Positions 8,901 through 16,379 of a stretch of DNA of 64,000 bases are shown here, piece by piece. A program made the translations under genes and the position numbers. The stretch comes from Streptomyces griseoloalbus. GTDB lineage: Bacteria > Actinomycetota > Actinomycetes > Streptomycetales > Streptomycetaceae. The stretch's first letter is position 1. The number at the start of each line of letters is the position of its first letter. Where the stretch lies: the NCBI GenBank assembly GCA_014650015.1, contig BMUD01000002.1, positions 124,001 to 188,000 of the forward strand, given 5' to 3'. Under the pieces are notes generated by a model. That model did not search any database. It was not told where the DNA came from and was given only the letters and a program-made list of their open reading frames with translations.

Positions 8901-9554
8901 CGGTGCGGGTCCGGCGCCGCCGTAGAGGTCCTGGCCGCCGTAGTCGTTGTACGCCTGCCAGGTCTGGTCACTGGTCTGCACGACGATGTCGGAGGTGCTG
9001 TCGTCGTCGCGCACGACGAACGGGTACGGCATCATGCCGTCGCCGTCGGTCTGAGCGAGGTTCGCGATGTACAGGCCGGAGACGGCGTCGCCGGGCACGG
9101 TCCAGGTCACGGTCACCGGCCAGTTACCGCAGTCGACCAGGCCGGTGCTGCTCCTGGTCTCGCAGCCGGCCGGGCTCGTCGTGTAGTTGGCCGGGTACGT
9201 CACCGCCGCCTGGGCGGCGGTCGACATCAGGCGCGCGCCGTCGCCCCCGTACCAGCCCAGGCGGTAGACCTCCACGCGGTACGGGGCCGGCGACTGGATC
9301 TTGAACCGGACGGTGTCACCGGCCTGCACGCTCTCCTTGGTGGAGAAGCCCTTGATGTCGCCGTAGGCGTTCGGGGCGAACCACTCGGACGTCGGACTGC
9401 CCGTCTTGGAGTTCTCGCAGACGATCGGGTTGGCGCCGGGGCCGCACGGGTCGGATGCCGCCTGCGCGGCCCCGGACTGCGGGAGCACCGCCCAGATCAA
9501 CGCGGCCGCGACGGCGAGGCGGGCGCCCCGGATCCGTCTCCTCCATCTGTTCAT
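5949..9554 (-). CDS. Secreted N,N-dimethylformamidase-beta-like protein with two DUF4082 and Ig-like domains
   Basis: A 1201-residue exported protein. An Arg-rich start and hydrophobic stretch end in AAQAA near residue 32 (Sec signal). Residues about 40-510 resemble the large-subunit C-terminal domain of N,N-dimethylformamidase, with VYRLGWYGGDGAR and MSSGHDEYW near 283. An Ig-like domain follows (about 540-640), then a DUF4082 module (about 645-800), a Big_5-type Ig domain (about 810-910), a second DUF4082 (about 918-1075) and a C-terminal Ig-like tail. The two DUF4082 copies share YFAPHG/YHAPHG, TGTHTGSLW and NYWV, so they are an internal duplication. The gene overlaps the upstream aminotransferase by four bases and is within the glycan operon. 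A role in modifying or binding extracellular glycan is inference; no amidase activity is shown. Confidence 0.8.
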   Translation of the reverse strand: MNRWRRRIRGARLAVAAALIWAVLPQSGAAQAASDPCGPGANPIVCENSKTGSPTSEWFAPNAYGDIKGFSTKESVQAGDTVRFKIQSPAPYRVEVYRLGWYGGDGARLMSTAAQAAVTYPANYTTSPAGCETRSSTGLVDCGNWPVTVTWTVPGDAVSGLYIANLAQTDGDGMMPYPFVVRDDDSTSDIVVQTSDQTWQAYNDYGGQDLYGGAGPAPDGRAYEVSYNRPLDIGGDNGIYGSEFMMLSWLERNGYDVSYLSGVDVSAKGDTLLKKHQVYMSSGHDEYWTQSQYSHVLEARKAGVRQAYFSGNEVFWKTRLAPSIDGTNTDGRTLVCYKMTKMAQNNGVADPSGTWTGTWMDPASTRYGQDYQPPNILTGSMFTVNGYRSDAITVPGSYGRNRIWRDTSIADLTAGRTATFPTGTLGYEWDSDIENSTRPAGAIDVSSTTVDINDGKLRMDWGNVYGNGTATHSLVEFRDQDSGALVFGAGTVQWAWGLTNIPTYDPEDTVVTEDARMQQATVNILADMGVQPLTPQSDLVAATASTDTTGPAVTVTAPASGTTVPALKPVTIKGTATDRGGGVVARVEVSTDGGATWRAATGLTSWTYSWTPTTPGSASVKVRAVDDSVNIGTVTTIPVTVGPQACPCTVWPASAVPGTVNAGDGSSVELGVKFRTTVAGSITAVRFYKSPANTGTHTGSLWSASGTRLATGTFSNETASGWQQLNFATPVTVKANTTYVASYFAPHGGYSYDAAYFAGSDAGLTPLTALKSGTDGGNGVYRYTSTSAFPSTQSIGSNYWVDVVLDTSTATTTPPTVTSTSPTSGATDTSITSAVSAVFSASVDSDDLTFTVKDPSGNTVPGTVTVPAADKVTFTPSSQLSLRTTYTASVRGSDVWGNTMARPVTWSFTTSSTPPPVTCPCTLWRPSAEPAVTDMTTDTNSVELGTRFTSSADGWVTGITFYKGTGNTGTHTGSLWSGAGTLLASGTFVNETEAGWQTLVFGTPVKITAGTAYVASYHAPHGRYAVNGGYFAAAHQSYPLTATADTTAHHNGLYQYGSDPAFPTSSYGSANYWVGPVLTADDPSASPATVTSSEPTTSTVRYTADAASPLVARVPDGAGPSSVKATLTVLPGSEAATAKKLRVKAVTHYDRATRKAAVHLTAPLPDGTRFEVTVTAKDRHRHTVTSRSWTLTAKTVRHPKN

Positions 9555-10696
9555 GTGTACCTCTCAGCGGTGCCGCGTCGGCCGCCGAGCGCGTGGGCGA
9601 GTACGTCCACGACACGCTGCTGCTGGTCCGGGGTGATCTGCGGGTAGAGCGGGAGGGACAGCATCCGGCCTGCCGCCTTCTCGGCGTGCGGGAAGTCACC
9701 CCGGGCGTGGCCGAGGTGGCGGTACGCCGGCGTGAGGTGCACCGGATCGGGGTAGTGCACCCCGGCGCCGATGCCTTCGGCGTTGAGCTTGCCGACGACG
9801 GCGTCGCGGTCCGCGCCGGTGATCTGGACGACGTACAGGTGCCATACGTGTGCGTTGCCCGGTGCCGTCGCCGGCAGGACGACCCGGCCTGCCGCCTCCA
9901 GGCCGGAGAGCAGCGCGTCGTAGCGGGCGGCGGCCGCGCGGCGGGCCGTGTTGGCGTCCGCCAGCCGGGTCAGTTTCGCCCGCAGGACGACGGCCTGGAG
10001 AGCGTCCAGCCGGCTGTTGAACCCGGGTACGTCGTGGCGGTACTTGGCGACACCGCCGTGGTTGGCGATGGCGCGCACCCGGCCGGCCAGTTCCTCGTCG
10101 TCGGTCAGTACGGCGCCCGCGTCGCCGTAGGCGCCGAGGTTCTTTCCCGGGTAGAAGCTGGTCGCCGCGACACCGCCGCCGCCGGGCGTGCGGCCGTCGC
10201 GGGTCGCGCCCTGGCACTGTGCCGCGTCCTCGACGACGTGGACGTGCGCGGGCAGCCGGTCGGCCAGTGCGGTGGCGTCGGCCATCTGCCCGTACAGGTG
10301 GACGGGGACGACCGCGCGGGTGGCCGGGCCGACCGCCGCGAGGGCCGCCTCGGGGTCGAGGAGGTGGCTGTCGGGCAGGCAGTCCGCCAGAACCGGGCGG
10401 GCTCCGATCCTGGCCACCGCGCCGGCCGTGGCGATGAAGGTGTTGGCGGGCACCACGACCTCGTCGCCCGGACCCACCCCGACGGCGCGCAGGGCGAGTT
10501 CGACGGCGTCGGTGCCGTTGGCGACGCCCACGCAGTGCGCGACGTCGCCGAAGTCCGCGTACTCGCGCTCGAAGAGGCGGACCTCCTCGCCGCCGACGAA
10601 CGCGGTGTGGGCCAGGATCCGTTCGAATCCGGCCCGTACCTCGTCGGCGACCTCCTCGTGGGCCGCCCCGAGGTCCACCAGCGGTATCCGGGTCAT
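9551..10696 (-). CDS. DegT/DnrJ/EryC1/StrS-family PLP sugar aminotransferase (1)
   Basis: A 381-residue PLP enzyme. It begins IPLVDLGA as in this family, has GVANGTDAVELALRA at the cofactor phosphate, VVVPANTFIATAGAV, the cofactor-ring aspartate in VVEDAAQCQGA, and the Schiff-base lysine in SFYPGKNLGAYGDAG. The substrate-side RLDALQAVVLRAKL is intact. It would transaminate a keto-sugar nucleotide. It overlaps its neighbours by four bases on both sides (ATGA), making tight translational coupling with the acetyltransferase. The exact sugar is not predictable, but a 3- or 4-amino sugar fits the neighbours. Confidence 0.9.
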   Translation of the reverse strand: MTRIPLVDLGAAHEEVADEVRAGFERILAHTAFVGGEEVRLFEREYADFGDVAHCVGVANGTDAVELALRAVGVGPGDEVVVPANTFIATAGAVARIGARPVLADCLPDSHLLDPEAALAAVGPATRAVVPVHLYGQMADATALADRLPAHVHVVEDAAQCQGATRDGRTPGGGGVAATSFYPGKNLGAYGDAGAVLTDDEELAGRVRAIANHGGVAKYRHDVPGFNSRLDALQAVVLRAKLTRLADANTARRAAAARYDALLSGLEAAGRVVLPATAPGNAHVWHLYVVQITGADRDAVVGKLNAEGIGAGVHYPDPVHLTPAYRHLGHARGDFPHAEKAAGRMLSLPLYPQITPDQQQRVVDVLAHALGGRRGTAERYT

Positions 10697-11382
10697 CTGA
10701 CAGGTCCCCCCGTTGTTCGCGTGTCCAGTTCGGCGAGCGCGGTCGCGTCCGCCGTGCGCAGCCGACGGGCCGGGCTCCCCACCCAGACCTCGCCCGGCGG
10801 CACATCGCCGAGCACGCTGCTCCCCATGCCGATCAGCGACCAGGCGCCGACCGTCGTGCCTTCCCTGATCAGGGCCCCGGACCCCGCATAGGCGCCCCGC
10901 TCCAGCCGTGCGCTCCCGCCGAGGCGGACACCCGAGGCGAGCGTGGCGAAGTCCTCGACCACGTCGTCATGGGTGAGCACGACCTGCGGCATCACCGCGA
11001 CGTGCGCGCCCACCCGTACCGCCGCGGTCAGCACGCAGTGCGCGAGCAGGACCGTGCCGGGCCCGACCGTCGAGGTGGCGGACACCACGGCCGTCGGATG
11101 GACGACGGTGGCGTAGCGCTCCTCGGGCAGGCCGAGCCGGCGGACCAGGCGGGCGCGGGCCGCGTAGTCACGGGGGTTGCCCGCACAGATCACCACACGG
11201 GCCCCGGGCAGGGCGTGGACGAGGTCGCAGTCGCCGAGCACCGGCACGCCGTCCACCTCGGTTCCGTGCAGGGCCGGGTTGTCGTCGAGGTGCCCGAGCA
11301 GCGTGAACTCGCCCGTGTCGTGCGCCGCCCGGGCGGTCTCCCGGGCGAATCCGCCCGCGCCGACGATGACGAGCCCGGTCAT
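10693..11382 (-). CDS. PglD/NeuD-type sugar O- or N-acetyltransferase
   Basis: A protein of about 229 residues. It starts with the Rossmann-like N-terminal part of the PglD/NeuD group (LVIVGAGGFARETARAA), followed by DDNPALHG and GVPVLGD, then a left-handed beta-helix of hexapeptide repeats (VVHPTAVVSATSTVGPGTVL onward) ending WVGSPARRL. Such enzymes use acetyl-CoA to acetylate amino groups on nucleotide sugars. ATG 11382 overlaps the stop of the upstream aminotransferase by four bases and removes a long spurious N-terminal extension of the open frame. It lies between two aminotransferases, so acetylation of a freshly made amino sugar is likely. Confidence 0.87.
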   Translation of the reverse strand: MTGLVIVGAGGFARETARAAHDTGEFTLLGHLDDNPALHGTEVDGVPVLGDCDLVHALPGARVVICAGNPRDYAARARLVRRLGLPEERYATVVHPTAVVSATSTVGPGTVLLAHCVLTAAVRVGAHVAVMPQVVLTHDDVVEDFATLASGVRLGGSARLERGAYAGSGALIREGTTVGAWSLIGMGSSVLGDVPPGEVWVGSPARRLRTADATALAELDTRTTGGPVR

Positions 11383-12518
11383 CCAGGGGCCTGTTCGCGC
11401 AGCGCCGCCACGACCCGGTCCTGCTGGGCCTCGGTCATGGTGTGGAACAGCGGCAGGATCAGCGAGTCGCGGCTGATCCGTTCGGTGACCGGAAGCGGCG
11501 CGCCCGGGTGGTCCGCGTAGGCGGGTTCGAGGTGCGCGGCCATGATGCCGCGCCGGGCGGAGACGCCGGCGTCGGCGAGCGCGCCGAGCAGGCCGTCCCG
11601 GCCGCCGGGGAAGTCCTCGTCCAGCAGCAACCAGTAGGACTGGAAGTTGCTTCGCCCGTGCCCGGGGTCGCGCACCGGGGTGAGACCGGGCACGTCGTGC
11701 AGCAACTCCTCGTAGCGGGCGGCCAGTTCGCGGCGGCGGGCGATCATCGCGTCGAGTCTGCCGAGCTGGACGAGGCCGACCGCGGCCTGGATGTCGGTCA
11801 TCCGGTAGTTGAACCCGACCTCCAGATAGCTCTCCAGGACGGGCCGGCTGCTCGCGTGGCGCTGGGCCGCCGACGTGTTCATCCCGTGCTCGCGCAGCCG
11901 GCGCAGCCGGGCCGCCCATTCGGCGTCGTCGGTGGTGACCATGCCGCCCTCGCCGGTGGTGACGAGCTTGCGGGGGTGGAAGGACCAGGCGGCGAGCAGC
12001 GCGCCGTGGCCGACGGGTTCACCGCCGACCGCGGAGCCGATCGCGCAGGCCGCGTCCTCCACCAGGGGCAGCTCCCAGTCGGCGCAGGCGGCGCGCAGGG
12101 AGTGCACGTCGGCCGGTACGCCGCCCTGGTGGACGGCGAGGACGGCCTTGGTGCGGGGGGTGCGGACCGCGTCCACGGTCGTCGTGGTCAGGTTGCCGGT
12201 GGCGAGGTCGACGTCGGCGAACACGGGCTCCGCGCCGGCGTACCGTACGGCGTTGGCGGTGGCGATGAACGACAGCGAGGGCACCACCACCTCGTCGCCG
12301 GGCCCGATGCCGAGCACGACGAGCGACAGGTGCAGGGCGGTGGTGCAGGAGCTGACCGCGACGGCGTGCTCGGCGCCCACCCGCTCGGCGAAGGCCCGCT
12401 CGAAGGCCGCGACCCTGGGTCCTTGGGCGACCCATCCGGACAGCACGGCGTCGGAGGCGGCCCGCGCCTCCTCCTCACCGAGCCACGGGATCATCACCGG
12501 GATGCGATCGGTGCTCAC
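11379..12518 (-). CDS. DegT/DnrJ/EryC1/StrS-family PLP sugar aminotransferase (2)
   Basis: A 379-residue paralogue of the aminotransferase at 9551. Key features are the start IPVMIPWLGEEE, AVSSCTTALHLSL at the phosphate site, VVVPSLSFIATANAV, VEDAACAIGS with the ring-binding aspartate, and the lysine in SFHPRKLVTTGEGG. The region YRMTDIQAAVGL is well kept. Having two such enzymes suggests two amino-sugar steps (a diamino sugar, or two different sugars). It overlaps the epimerase upstream by four bases and the acetyltransferase downstream by four bases. Confidence 0.9.
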   Translation of the reverse strand: MSTDRIPVMIPWLGEEEARAASDAVLSGWVAQGPRVAAFERAFAERVGAEHAVAVSSCTTALHLSLVVLGIGPGDEVVVPSLSFIATANAVRYAGAEPVFADVDLATGNLTTTTVDAVRTPRTKAVLAVHQGGVPADVHSLRAACADWELPLVEDAACAIGSAVGGEPVGHGALLAAWSFHPRKLVTTGEGGMVTTDDAEWAARLRRLREHGMNTSAAQRHASSRPVLESYLEVGFNYRMTDIQAAVGLVQLGRLDAMIARRRELAARYEELLHDVPGLTPVRDPGHGRSNFQSYWLLLDEDFPGGRDGLLGALADAGVSARRGIMAAHLEPAYADHPGAPLPVTERISRDSLILPLFHTMTEAQQDRVVAALREQAPG

Positions 12519-13489
12519 TTGACCGCCTCACGCTCCGCGCGCCACCACTGGACCAGGTCGCGCAATCCGGTGCGCAGGTCGATCCGTGCCGTGAACCCGA
12601 GTCGTTCGGTGGCCCGCGAGGTGTCCGCGAGCCGCCGTGTCACGCCGTTCACCGCGCGGGCCGGCCCGTGCTCCGGCTTCAGGCCCTGGACGCCCATCGC
12701 CTCCAGCAGGCCCTCGGCCAGCTCCTTCAGGGAGGTCTCCGTACCACTGGCGATGTTGAACACCTCGTCGGTGAGCTCCGACTCGGCGGCCAGGACGTTG
12801 GCCCTGGCGATGTCGCGGACGTCGACGAAGTCCATGGTCTGGGTGCCGTCGCCGAGGATCAGCGGCGGCTCGCCCGCCTCGATGCGTTCCATCCAGCGGA
12901 TGAGCACCTCGGTGTAGAGGCCGTGGATGTCCATCCGGGGGCCGTAGACGTTGAAGTAGCGCAGCGCCACGTAGTCCAGGTCGTACATGGCGTGGAAGCT
13001 GCGCAGCATGCCTTCGTTGAAGGCCTTGGCCGCGCCGTAGAAGGTGTCGTTGTTGTAGGGGTGGTGGCGCTCGGTGGTGGGGAAGGTCTCGGCCATGCCG
13101 TAGACGGATGCCGAGGAGGAGGCGACGACCTTGGCCACGCCGGCCCCGGCCGCCGCCTCCAGGACGTTGAAGGTGCCGTCGACCAGGACCTCGTTGGCGA
13201 GCCGGGGTTCCTCCGCGCACTGGGTGATGCGGATCGCGGCGAGGTGGAACACCAGATCGGCGCCCTCGGTGACCTTCCGTACGGTGGCCGCCTCCCGGAC
13301 GTCGCCCTCGACGATCTCCACGACGCCGCTGGGCAGGGGCCGGGCGAGGTTGGCCCGCCGGCCGCGCACGAAGTTGTCCAGCACCACGATCTCGCGGGCG
13401 CCGCCTTCTGCCAGAAGGTCGACGAGGTGGGAGCCGATGGTGCCCGCTCCCCCCGTGACCAGGATCTTCTTGTCTCGTACGCTGCTCAA
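12515..13489 (-). CDS. NAD-dependent epimerase/dehydratase (extended SDR)
   Basis: A 324-residue extended short-chain dehydrogenase. It has the glycine-rich NAD motif GGAGTIGSHL, the acidic VLDNFVRG end of strand 2, an EGDVRE motif, SSSASVYG at the catalytic serine region and the tyrosine-lysine pair in FYGAAKAFNE. RYFNVYGPRM and a C-terminal FNIASGTE are usual for nucleotide-sugar epimerases and 4,6-dehydratases. It would epimerise or oxidise the sugar nucleotide before transamination. It is 30 bases after the Gfo/Idh gene and overlaps the aminotransferase, so it is in the same operon. Confidence 0.88.
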   Translation of the reverse strand: MSSVRDKKILVTGGAGTIGSHLVDLLAEGGAREIVVLDNFVRGRRANLARPLPSGVVEIVEGDVREAATVRKVTEGADLVFHLAAIRITQCAEEPRLANEVLVDGTFNVLEAAAGAGVAKVVASSSASVYGMAETFPTTERHHPYNNDTFYGAAKAFNEGMLRSFHAMYDLDYVALRYFNVYGPRMDIHGLYTEVLIRWMERIEAGEPPLILGDGTQTMDFVDVRDIARANVLAAESELTDEVFNIASGTETSLKELAEGLLEAMGVQGLKPEHGPARAVNGVTRRLADTSRATERLGFTARIDLRTGLRDLVQWWRAEREAVK

Positions 13490-13519
13490 CTGCTGTGCCC
13501 TCCCAGTGTGGTGGAACCG

Positions 13520-14569
13520 TCAGCGCCCGGCGCGCAGGCCGACGACCGCGCCTTTGAACTCCAGGCTCCGGGACGCCGCCTCGAGGATGTCCAGCACCCG
13601 CAGGCCCGCCCGGCCGTCGGTCAGCGGCGCCCGGCGTTCCCGGATGGCGTCGGCGAACTCCTCGACCATGCTGCGCAGCGCCTCCTTCTCGCCGATGGCG
13701 GGCGCGACCATGTCCCCGGAGCGGTACGAGACGAGCATGTCGCGGCGCTCGTCCACGCCGATCTCCTGGGGCGAGGCGAGGTCCACGCCGCGGTCGTAGA
13801 TCGCCACCCGCTGAAGGGGGTTGAGGTCGTCCCAGACCAGGGTGCGTTTCGCGCCGCCCACCATGGTGGTGCGGACCTTCGTCGGCGAGAGCCAGTTGAC
13901 GTGCACGTGGGCGATGGCCCCCGTGTTGAGTCGGAGCGTCAGATAGGTGACACAGGCCTGTCCGGTGCCGATCGGGTCCGCGCCGTGAGCGGCGACGGCG
14001 ACCGGCTCGACGTTGTCGGGGAGGATGAAGTCGAGGATCGACAGGTCGTGCGGGGCGAGGTCCCACAGGACGTCGATGTCCTTCTGGACGAGGCCGAGGT
14101 TGATACGGACCGAGTCGACGAAGTGGATGTCGCCGAGTTCGCCGGAGCGGACCGCCTCCCGGATGCGGCCCACGGCGGGTGTGTAGCAGTAGGTGTGGTC
14201 GCACATCAGGGTCAGGCCGCGCTCCTGCGCCTCGGTCACCAGGCGTGAGCCGTCGGCGTAGGTCGCCGCGAGCGGCTTCTCCACGAGGACGTGCTTGCCG
14301 GCGCGCAGGGCGGCCAGGGCGATGTCGAGGTGGGTCCCGGCGGGGGTGGCCACGGCGACGGCGGCCACCTCCGGGTCCGCGAGGACGGCCGCGTAGTCCG
14401 CGGTGGCCTGGACGGTCGAGTAGCCGCCGAGGACCCGCCGGGCCCGCTCCACGTCGAGGTCGCACAGCCAGCGCAGCCTGAACTCCTCGCCGGCCTGGAA
14501 GTTGCGCACGAGGTTGGGGCCCCAGTAGCCGGCGCCGACCACGGCGACCCCCAACGGCTGCTGCGTCAC
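13520..14569 (-). CDS. Gfo/Idh/MocA-family NAD-dependent sugar dehydrogenase (WbpB/WlbA-like)
   Basis: A protein of about 349 residues beginning MTQQPLGVAVVGAGYWGPNL, the usual lead of this family, with the NAD motif GAGYWG. GKHVLVEKPLA contains the conserved EKP lysine, and WDLAPHDLSI carries the catalytic-site histidine region. WbpB and WlbA oxidise the 3-position of UDP-GlcNAc uronic acids before transamination; that role here is inference from similarity of motif and neighbours. The open frame runs further upstream (ATG 14593, one base overlap with the sugar transferase stop), but GTG 14569 has AAAGGAG at an ideal distance and is chosen. Confidence 0.85.
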   Translation of the reverse strand: MTQQPLGVAVVGAGYWGPNLVRNFQAGEEFRLRWLCDLDVERARRVLGGYSTVQATADYAAVLADPEVAAVAVATPAGTHLDIALAALRAGKHVLVEKPLAATYADGSRLVTEAQERGLTLMCDHTYCYTPAVGRIREAVRSGELGDIHFVDSVRINLGLVQKDIDVLWDLAPHDLSILDFILPDNVEPVAVAAHGADPIGTGQACVTYLTLRLNTGAIAHVHVNWLSPTKVRTTMVGGAKRTLVWDDLNPLQRVAIYDRGVDLASPQEIGVDERRDMLVSYRSGDMVAPAIGEKEALRSMVEEFADAIRERRAPLTDGRAGLRVLDILEAASRSLEFKGAVVGLRAGR

Positions 14570-14573
14570 GGTT

Positions 14574-14580
14574 CTCCTTT
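14574..14580 (-). promoter_or_regulatory. Shine-Dalgarno AAAGGAG deciding the GTG start at 14569
   Basis: Read on the minus strand, AAAGGAG lies four bases before GTG 14569. It selects this start over ATG 14593 for the Gfo/Idh dehydrogenase. Confidence 0.7.
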
Positions 14581-14592
14581 TTCCCCGGTCCA

Positions 14593-16032
14593 TCAGTAGG
14601 CCCCCGTTCCTCGCACCACCGCGGTCCCGGTGCGCAGCAGGATCGACAGGTCGAGGCTCATCGACCAGTTGTCCACGTATCCGAGATCGAGCCGGACGGC
14701 CTCGTCCCAGGGCAGGTCGGAGCGGCCGCTGACCTGCCACAGTCCGGTGAGGCCCGGTTTCACGAGCAGCCGGCGCTTGAGGTCCGGCGAGTAGTCCTCG
14801 ACCTCCTCGGGCAGCGGCGGGCGGGGGCCGACGAGCGACATGTGGCCCCGGACGACATTGAGCAGCTGCGGGAGTTCATCGAGGGAGCTGTGGCGCAGGA
14901 ACGATCCGACGCGAGTGATGCGGGGATCTTCCTTCACCTTGAACAGCAGGCCGTCGCTGTTCTGGTTGAGATGGGCGAGCTCCGCCCGCAGGGCTTCCGA
15001 ATCCAGGCGCATCGTACGGAACTTGAGCATGGTGAAGTGGTCGCCGTAGCGGCCCACGCGCTGTTGGCGGAAGAACGCCGGCCCGGAGCTGTCCAGCCGG
15101 ACGACGAGGGCGATGAGCAGCATGGGAAGCGCCAGCAGCAGCAGGAGCACGGCGGCGAGGGAACGATCCAGCAGTTCCTTGGGCAGCCGGGCGGACCGCG
15201 AGAGGTTGGGTGCCCGGATCCGCACCAGCGGCACTCCGTTGGTGGGGCGGACCGCCAGCCGTGCCGCGGAGACGTCGCAGAGCATGGGGACCAGCAGGAA
15301 GTCGACGCCCTGCGCGGCCACCGCCCAGGACATCCGGCGCAGGGCGAGGGCGTCCAGCTCGGGCGCGGGGAGCACCACCACGGTGGAGATGCCCATGGCC
15401 CGGACCACGTCGTTCATGTCGTCGACGCCGCCGAGCACGGGCAGCCCCGTTTCGCGTAACTCCGTGGCGTTCTCCGGATCGCTCAGGCACACTCCGGCGA
15501 CCTGCATCTCCTCGACTCTCCCGCGCCGCAGCACGGCGACCAGGTCCAAGATGTCGCGCGCCGGGCCGACCAGGAGCGCCGAGCTGCGGTCCCGGCCCCG
15601 GCCCCATCGCCGGTGCAGTCGGTGGCGCAGCGTGTACCGGACCGGCAAGCCGATCGCGGCCACCGGTAACGCAGCCATGGCCATGTCATGGAAAAGGGCC
15701 GCATCACGGGTGAACAGCCAGTACCCGGCCGCGGCCAGAGCAGGCAGCGCCACGGCACCGCGTAACACCCGTCGGTACTCCTCGGTCCCCAGACCCAGCG
15801 CGCTGCGGTCGTAGGAACGATGCGCGAGCATGATCGCGATCCACGTCGGAGGCAGCACCAGGGCCACCGCCCACCGGCCGTACGCCCCGTGGATCAATAA
15901 GGCCGCGACAACGGCCACGAGGCCGTCCGCGACCAGCAGGACTGTCCGGTACCCTCGGTCCCAGGGTCTTCGGCGAGTTGTTGGACGCCGGTGTTCCACA
16001 TCCGCCGGCTCGTGCGTGACCTCAATGGTCAT
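14593..16032 (-). CDS. Polyprenyl-phosphate glycosylphosphotransferase (initiating sugar transferase)
   Basis: A protein of about 479 residues. Four hydrophobic helices lie in the first 150 residues, then a soluble Rossmann-like part (SALLVGPARD, GLPVLGGVDD), a fifth helix (about 300-322), and the cytoplasmic catalytic domain with FFRQQRVGRYG, MLKFRTM, RITRVGSFLRHSSLDELPQL and SLVGPRPPLPEEV, ending with KPGLTGLWQVSGRS. This is the bacterial sugar transferase (WbaP/WcaJ-type) signature. It loads the first sugar-1-phosphate on undecaprenyl phosphate. ATG 16032 follows a G-rich ribosome site; GTG 16047 would add five residues. It is the first gene of the operon. Confidence 0.92.
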   Translation of the reverse strand: MTIEVTHEPADVEHRRPTTRRRPWDRGYRTVLLVADGLVAVVAALLIHGAYGRWAVALVLPPTWIAIMLAHRSYDRSALGLGTEEYRRVLRGAVALPALAAAGYWLFTRDAALFHDMAMAALPVAAIGLPVRYTLRHRLHRRWGRGRDRSSALLVGPARDILDLVAVLRRGRVEEMQVAGVCLSDPENATELRETGLPVLGGVDDMNDVVRAMGISTVVVLPAPELDALALRRMSWAVAAQGVDFLLVPMLCDVSAARLAVRPTNGVPLVRIRAPNLSRSARLPKELLDRSLAAVLLLLLALPMLLIALVVRLDSSGPAFFRQQRVGRYGDHFTMLKFRTMRLDSEALRAELAHLNQNSDGLLFKVKEDPRITRVGSFLRHSSLDELPQLLNVVRGHMSLVGPRPPLPEEVEDYSPDLKRRLLVKPGLTGLWQVSGRSDLPWDEAVRLDLGYVDNWSMSLDLSILLRTGTAVVRGTGAY

Positions 16033-16379
16033 GGCCCCCCACCACACGCGCAGCTACCCCCGACCGCGAGAATGCGGGACGCACGGTCACACAACCGCAG
16101 CCAGGGCTGGATCGGCGCCGACGTGTCTCCTCCACACAACGGCACCGACATACGAGAAAGCCGTCAGCGGTTCCCCAACCGCCTTATAGCGCTTGCATGT
16201 TGGTTACTACGTGCTGTCCGAACCGGCTTGCAGGGTCGCGCCTCGACATGACGTCAGCGGCACGTTCCCCTCCCTCACCACCGGCCCGGCGAACGTCAAT
16301 CTAGACCATTGAACTCAGTCCCGGGAACAGTTGGACGAAACACACCTCACAAGGGTGACACCGACGGCATACTGCCCAG
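16033..16379. other. Divergent promoter region of the polysaccharide operons
   Basis: This 347-base gap separates the minus-strand glycan operon from the plus-strand glycosyltransferase/MFS operon and must hold both promoters. The stretch near 16175-16215 is the least GC-rich part and carries TATAAG-like sequence on the minus strand, but no convincing -35 partner was found. No small gene was recognised. Confidence 0.5.

Noticed and set aside
6009-9647. 1212-codon plus-strand frame opposite the secreted protein gene
   Set aside because: Gly/Val/Arg-rich reading typical of the antisense of a GC-rich gene; no motif, whereas the minus strand shows signal peptide and domains.
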